NCBI RefSeq assembly: GCF_002505485.1
Contig: NZ_DAVG01000031.1
Span: 1-17,327, forward strand
Origin: Methanosarcina sp. UBA5
Lineage (GTDB): Archaea; Halobacteriota; Methanosarcinia; Methanosarcinales; Methanosarcinaceae
Reading direction: 5' to 3'
Length of the DNA: 17,327 bases
Positions 14,445 through 17,327 of this stretch are shown here, one piece after another (position 1 is the first letter of the stretch; each line of letters opens with the position of its first letter). Below the pieces are notes generated by a model that was not told the DNA's origin, did no database searches, and saw nothing but the letters and a program-made list of their open reading frames with translations. A program made the position numbers and the translations under genes.

Positions 14445-15393
14445 CTACTGACTTGCAGCATTTCTTGTAATGCTTAATTTTGTCTCAAACCATTTAATTC
14501 CTGTTTTTATTCTTTGGAATTTAAATCTGAGAAATGTTCTTAGTCCCATCAGAATATACGCCCTCCGCACAGTATTTCTCCTTTCCTGACAGCGTTCTAC
14601 TCCACAAAACTGTTTCATTCCTCTATTATACTCTTCAATCTTCCATGCTTTCTTTGCTAACTTTTTCCTTTCTTCTTGCATATCCAGCACATCTGTAGCT
14701 CAGTATTGCGTGTCTCCATCTTTGGAGACAATCCAAAATACCTTTATGAAACTATATTCTTTCAGATGAACAGTCATTCCTTCTGGTAGAATAGTCAACA
14801 GTTCAATTGCTACGTTGCTAGTTTTATCAGGATTAACTAACAGGTTCTTCTTTAGCCTTGTTAACCAGTGCCAGCTTTTATTCCTGATTGCTTTGAGATT
14901 TTTACGCTGGAATACCAGGTATCAAACAGAACCAATTCGGGCTTAAAACCGCGTTCTCTTGCATTTAACATGTCAAGAAATGATAGTTTTTTGTTTTTCC
15001 GTCAGTATCTATGTCGTAAATCCTAAAGTCAACAGGTATTATAGCTTCATTATTTGTCCAGACAACTGTTTTAATATTAATGTCATTTACAACTTGATGA
15101 TGATGTTTACCACTCTATTGTCTATAGACAAGGTCAATATATTTGGAATTAGGTTTATCGAGAGTGGTATCATCGATGATAAGAAATCCAGTTTCAGAAG
15201 TGACTAAATCTTTTACTTCGTTCCACAATACATCAGTATCAGGAGGCTGCCTTAGAAGCAGGCGAGTAAAGAGTTATGAGCTGGATTATTAGAGTCAAAA
15301 TAGCTACACTTAGAAGCTTCGGTACAGCTAAAAACTCGTGAAGAAGCAATAAGAAAGTTGATGTAATCGAGGTCAGTGCATTTAGGTGGATTT
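14445..15393 (-). pseudogene. IS701-like DDE transposase, multiply disrupted
   Basis: Reading the minus strand while changing frames gives a nearly complete transposase. It runs PPKCTDLDYINFLIASSRVF, then (frame change near 15255) GFLIIDDTTLDKP with the first catalytic Asp, a TAG in place of Trp before SGKHHHQVV (near 15115), AIIPVDFRIYDIDTDGKT, a frame change near 14975, RERGFKPELVLFDTWYSS with the second Asp, a frame change near 14908, then NLKAIRNKSWHWLTRLKKN, a TGA in place of Trp (near 14699), and KKAWKIEEYNRGMKQFCGVE with the catalytic Glu. So at least three frameshifts and two nonsense codons. The start codon is missing because copy B of the double-hairpin element abuts the first codons. 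Not active. Confidence 0.9.
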
Positions 15394-15400
15394 ATTGATC

Positions 15401-15610
15401 TCAGTCGAATACCCCGCTAGCTTGCTGCGGGGATGGAAAACTTCCCAGGTAACCGTTGATGATAATAATTATCAATTCCATTTTTCGGTTATTAACTTCT
15501 GCTCAAACTAAATTGTTTAGGGCTATTATTTCCTTTAACGGAATTTGGAGCGGTGGCGCGAACATACCCCGTTGCTTGCAGCGGGGTGCACCAGCGCAAC
15601 TTTGATTGAT
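15401..15610 (+). mobile_element. Double-hairpin mobile element, copy B
   Basis: Inverted copy of 11382-11594. Hairpins lie at 15412-15432 (CCCCGC, unpaired T, AGC, then GCT and GCGGGG) and 15567-15586 (CCCCGTTGC/GCAGCGGGG). Differences from copy A are a few single-base indels and a variable AT patch near 15460-15470. It starts exactly where the transposase pseudogene loses its N-terminus. TTGAT, a target used by some IS200/IS605 elements, occurs at 15395-15399 just outside and as TTGATTGAT at the far end. No coding capacity. Confidence 0.8.
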
Positions 15611-15940
15611 ATGAAGATAAAAATTGGTTTTGGGATGAGCTCAATGTGTAATTTCAAAATAATATTAGTTTCGGGATAGACTCATCTTTTATTTCTTTCT
15701 GCTTCATCCCTCGCAAAAAACCTAGAATTTGGCAAATTAACATGCAAATGGAGCTACAATACACCTCCGTTAGATGGCAATTCAAGAGGGTGAGAGTCAG
15801 GTAAGGGTAAGTTTACTCCCTTAGAAAATTAATCTGTGGAATGACGTGGTGACGTAGATAAATAGCTGGAATTATCAGGTATCCACGGTCACAATGTATG
15901 AGATGAAATGGGCTGAAAAGACGCTAAATACATATACAAT
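15611..15940. other. Non-coding region downstream of copy B
   Basis: No gene is supported. It contains a hairpin TAAGGG/CCCTTA (15802-15823, stem extended by AGT/ACT) and two similar phrases, TTTTGGGATGAGCTCA and TTTCGGGATAGACTCA (15631-15690). Nothing else recognised. Confidence 0.4.
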
Positions 15941-15944
15941 TGAA

Positions 15945-15988
15945 ACGTATATAATATATAATCGTGATAAAATTTCTCTCATCACGAT
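15945..15988 (+). promoter_or_regulatory. Promoter with operator-like inverted repeat for the small membrane protein
   Basis: GAAACG followed by TATATAATATA (15948-15958) is a good BRE/TATA. A perfect 8-bp inverted repeat, ATCGTGAT (15961-15968) and ATCACGAT (15981-15988), with a 12-nt spacer starts just after the TATA box and covers the expected start site. That is a typical place for a dimeric archaeal repressor, though a leader hairpin is also possible. Confidence 0.55.
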
Positions 15989-16032
15989 TCGCTTGAAGTA
16001 GCATGAGTAAACATTGAATGGAGGAATGAAGT

Positions 16033-16173
16033 GTGGTTAATATCCCATTTGGAGTCCTCGCGTTGTTCATGCTTTTTATGTTTCTTTTGGCAGGGATGGC
16101 GTATGAGGCATATATAAGACCTAAGCTTTTCATGCGTTCATTAAAATTAAACAAAAGAAAACATACATGTTAA
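16033..16173 (+). CDS. Small single-helix membrane protein, 46 residues
   Basis: Too short for routine gene finding, but well supported by GGAGG at 16020-16024 placed eight bases before a GTG at 16033. The protein begins MVNIPFGVLALFMLFMFLLA, one hydrophobic helix of about 20 residues, continues GMAYEAYIRPKLFMRSL, and ends in a basic tail (KLNKRKHTC). The positive C-terminus suggests the tail stays in the cytosol. It has its own promoter with an operator-like dyad about 50-90 bp upstream. Family not recognised; a regulatory or stress small protein is possible. The opposite-strand frame at 15924-16154 is its shadow. Confidence 0.65.
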   Translation: MVNIPFGVLALFMLFMFLLAGMAYEAYIRPKLFMRSLKLNKRKHTC

Positions 16174-16720
16174 TCAAGGCTAGAAAAGTCTAGAAAAGGC
16201 AAGAATAGAATTGCATTCTTTATTCACTTTCTTGAGAAGACAACAGATATACAAAATTCCATTTTAAAACTCCTTTTTTCAAGCTCAGGATATGTGATTT
16301 CAAAAGCTCGAGGGAATTTCTGTTCGTTATCGTCTTATGAACTACTTTTTTCCATTATTTTTTAGTTTTTACAAAACTTTATCATCTTTTTTCACCCTTA
16401 TTATTCTCAAATTTTTAAATTAAAAAATATATACAACTTTCATTTTTTTCGGAAGGTTTATTACTCAGTTTTTATAAAGAAAATTAGGAACATTTTATAT
16501 GTGATTGCCCTTGCTCCAATATTGAGTCGCTATGCTGGTGCATAAATAAACACTATTAAAAGGTATACAATTCAGTCGGATGTACAAACACTATATGCAA
16601 TTCAATCAGTAGACATAAGATGATTTTCAGCACTGCTGAGACACCCACCCGCCAGGCAATCTAAATTGAGTTTCTGGTTTAAGCATAAATAAATCAGACA
16701 CGTTTCAAGGAAGGAATTTT
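16174..16720. other. AT-rich intergenic region
   Basis: No gene seen in about 550 bp. It contains an imperfect direct repeat: CACTAT...ATACAATTCAGTCGGATGTAC (16551-16585) and CACTATATGCAATTCAATCAG (16590-16610). A TATA-like GCATAAATAAATC lies at 16683-16695 before the next gene. Confidence 0.4.
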
Positions 16721-17215
16721 GTGGAACAGCCGAAAACAGATGTAATTTTTAGGGAAGTACAGGATCTGCGGAACAAATTTTTCCTGATTTTGGTCCTTTA
16801 TCCTGCGCTCCTGCTCTGGTATATCGAAATCCATAGCCTGATTTTCAGAAGACCTGCCGGAATCAATAATATTCCTGGAACATACCTTTTTGCGCTCTGG
16901 ATTATCTTCGGGTTATTTTTTCCTCTTATGTTTTACTGTACAAAACACATAACTGAGGTAAGAAGTGATGGAATATATGTTCGCCTGGTACCCCTGAATC
17001 TCTCTTTCAAGAAGATCCCTTTACATGTAGTGGAGGACTGCAAAATTAAGGTTTACGACCCTCTCACTGGAAAAGAATCTGATGTGTCAAAGTCTTCCAA
17101 AAAAGTTAGCCCGGTTGTAATCCTGAAACTTATTTCTGGAAAACGAATGCTTCTCAGCTCCAGGAAACCTGAAGAACTCTGCAGCGCAATCAAGCAGGCT
17201 ACAGCACAATATTAG
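16721..17215 (+). CDS. Membrane protein with two N-terminal helices and a cytosolic PH-like domain
   Basis: 164 residues from the GTG at 16721, preceded by AAGGAAGGAA. Residues ~17-38 (FFLILVLYPALLLWYIEIHS) and ~53-73 (TYLFALWIIFGLFFPLMFYC) are membrane helices joined by a short loop with RRPAG. The rest (~80-164) is a soluble beta-rich domain starting ITEVRSDGIYVRLVPL and containing KIPLHVVEDCKIKVYDPL, then VVILKLISGKRMLLSSRKPE, the pattern of bacterial PH-like membrane proteins and, from memory, of the DUF6141 group. Function unknown. It stands alone on the plus strand; the sequence after it holds no supported gene. Confidence 0.8.
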   Translation: MEQPKTDVIFREVQDLRNKFFLILVLYPALLLWYIEIHSLIFRRPAGINNIPGTYLFALWIIFGLFFPLMFYCTKHITEVRSDGIYVRLVPLNLSFKKIPLHVVEDCKIKVYDPLTGKESDVSKSSKKVSPVVILKLISGKRMLLSSRKPEELCSAIKQATAQY

Positions 17216-17327
17216 GAATTCCTGCTTTGAGAGCTTCTTTCTTTATAATTGCTACTTTGATAATTCCTGCTGTCCAGAATTGAATATCAAAAATTTTTAT
17301 TACATCGGGAGCGCAGAGGGTCACGAA

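Noticed and set aside
11600..15900. Similar phrases near 11709 (ACTCCGCTAGACGAAGC) and 15766 (CCTCCGTTAGATGGCAA), which could mean a larger repeat beyond the hairpin elements
   Set aside because: The likeness is short and broken by gaps, and flanking DNA does not align, so I limit the inverted repeats to the ~210-bp cores.
15924..16154. 76-residue minus-strand frame
   Set aside because: Covers the promoter dyad and the antisense of the better-supported plus-strand small gene at 16033-16173.
17203..17327. Minus-strand frame open from the right edge to about 17203
   Set aside because: About 40 codons, low complexity, overlapping the end of the PH-like membrane protein gene; it cannot be told from chance at the window edge.

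Overview
The window comes from a methanogenic archaeon and most closely suggests Methanosarcina. The signs are an A1Ao-type ATP synthase operon in the order H-I-K, archaeal TATA/BRE promoters, intron-less tRNA genes with no encoded CCA, long AT-rich gaps, a DUF2124 protein of the methanogen type, and a decayed IS701-like transposase. Species cannot be fixed from the sequence alone.

Layout, left to right. (1) Positions 1-2342, minus strand: start of the A-type ATP synthase operon (atpH, atpI, first codons of atpK). (2) 3097-5471, minus: a probable operon of a 64-residue unknown protein, a trans-polyprenyl diphosphate synthase and a radical SAM protein, ending in a hairpin terminator. The synthase has small residues before its first Asp-rich motif, which fits a product longer than C20, perhaps the C25 chain of methanophenazine. 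(3) 5472-6689: a long non-coding stretch with hairpins and a 16-bp tandem repeat. (4) 6690-7468, plus: tRNA-Gly(TCC), tRNA-Leu(TAG), and a DUF2795 protein with a glycine-rich tail. (5) 7736-10936, minus: an ACT-ACT-metallo-beta-lactamase fusion, a GIY-YIG/DUF123 protein whose start codon lies between two different tandem repeats, and an ADP-ribosylglycohydrolase. (6) 11000-15610: an accessory segment bounded by two near-identical ~210-bp double-hairpin elements in inverted orientation. Between them lie a fluoride riboswitch, a frameshifted and truncated crcB, an intact family I inorganic pyrophosphatase, a CMD-like protein lacking its catalytic Cys/His, a DUF2124 protein and the ruined transposase. 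(7) 16033-17215, plus: a small one-helix membrane protein with an operator-like inverted repeat at its promoter, and a two-helix membrane protein with a cytosolic domain.

The most interesting system is at 11731-12518. A fluoride riboswitch directly follows a TATA box. It is followed by the first ~58 codons of a Fluc/CrcB fluoride channel carrying one frameshift, whose frame closes 1 nt before the ATG of an inorganic pyrophosphatase, an enzyme class poisoned by fluoride. The exporter appears lost while the sensor remains in front of a fluoride target enzyme. Mobile-element remains surround this block, and the inverted repeats could allow the whole ~3.8-kb segment to flip.
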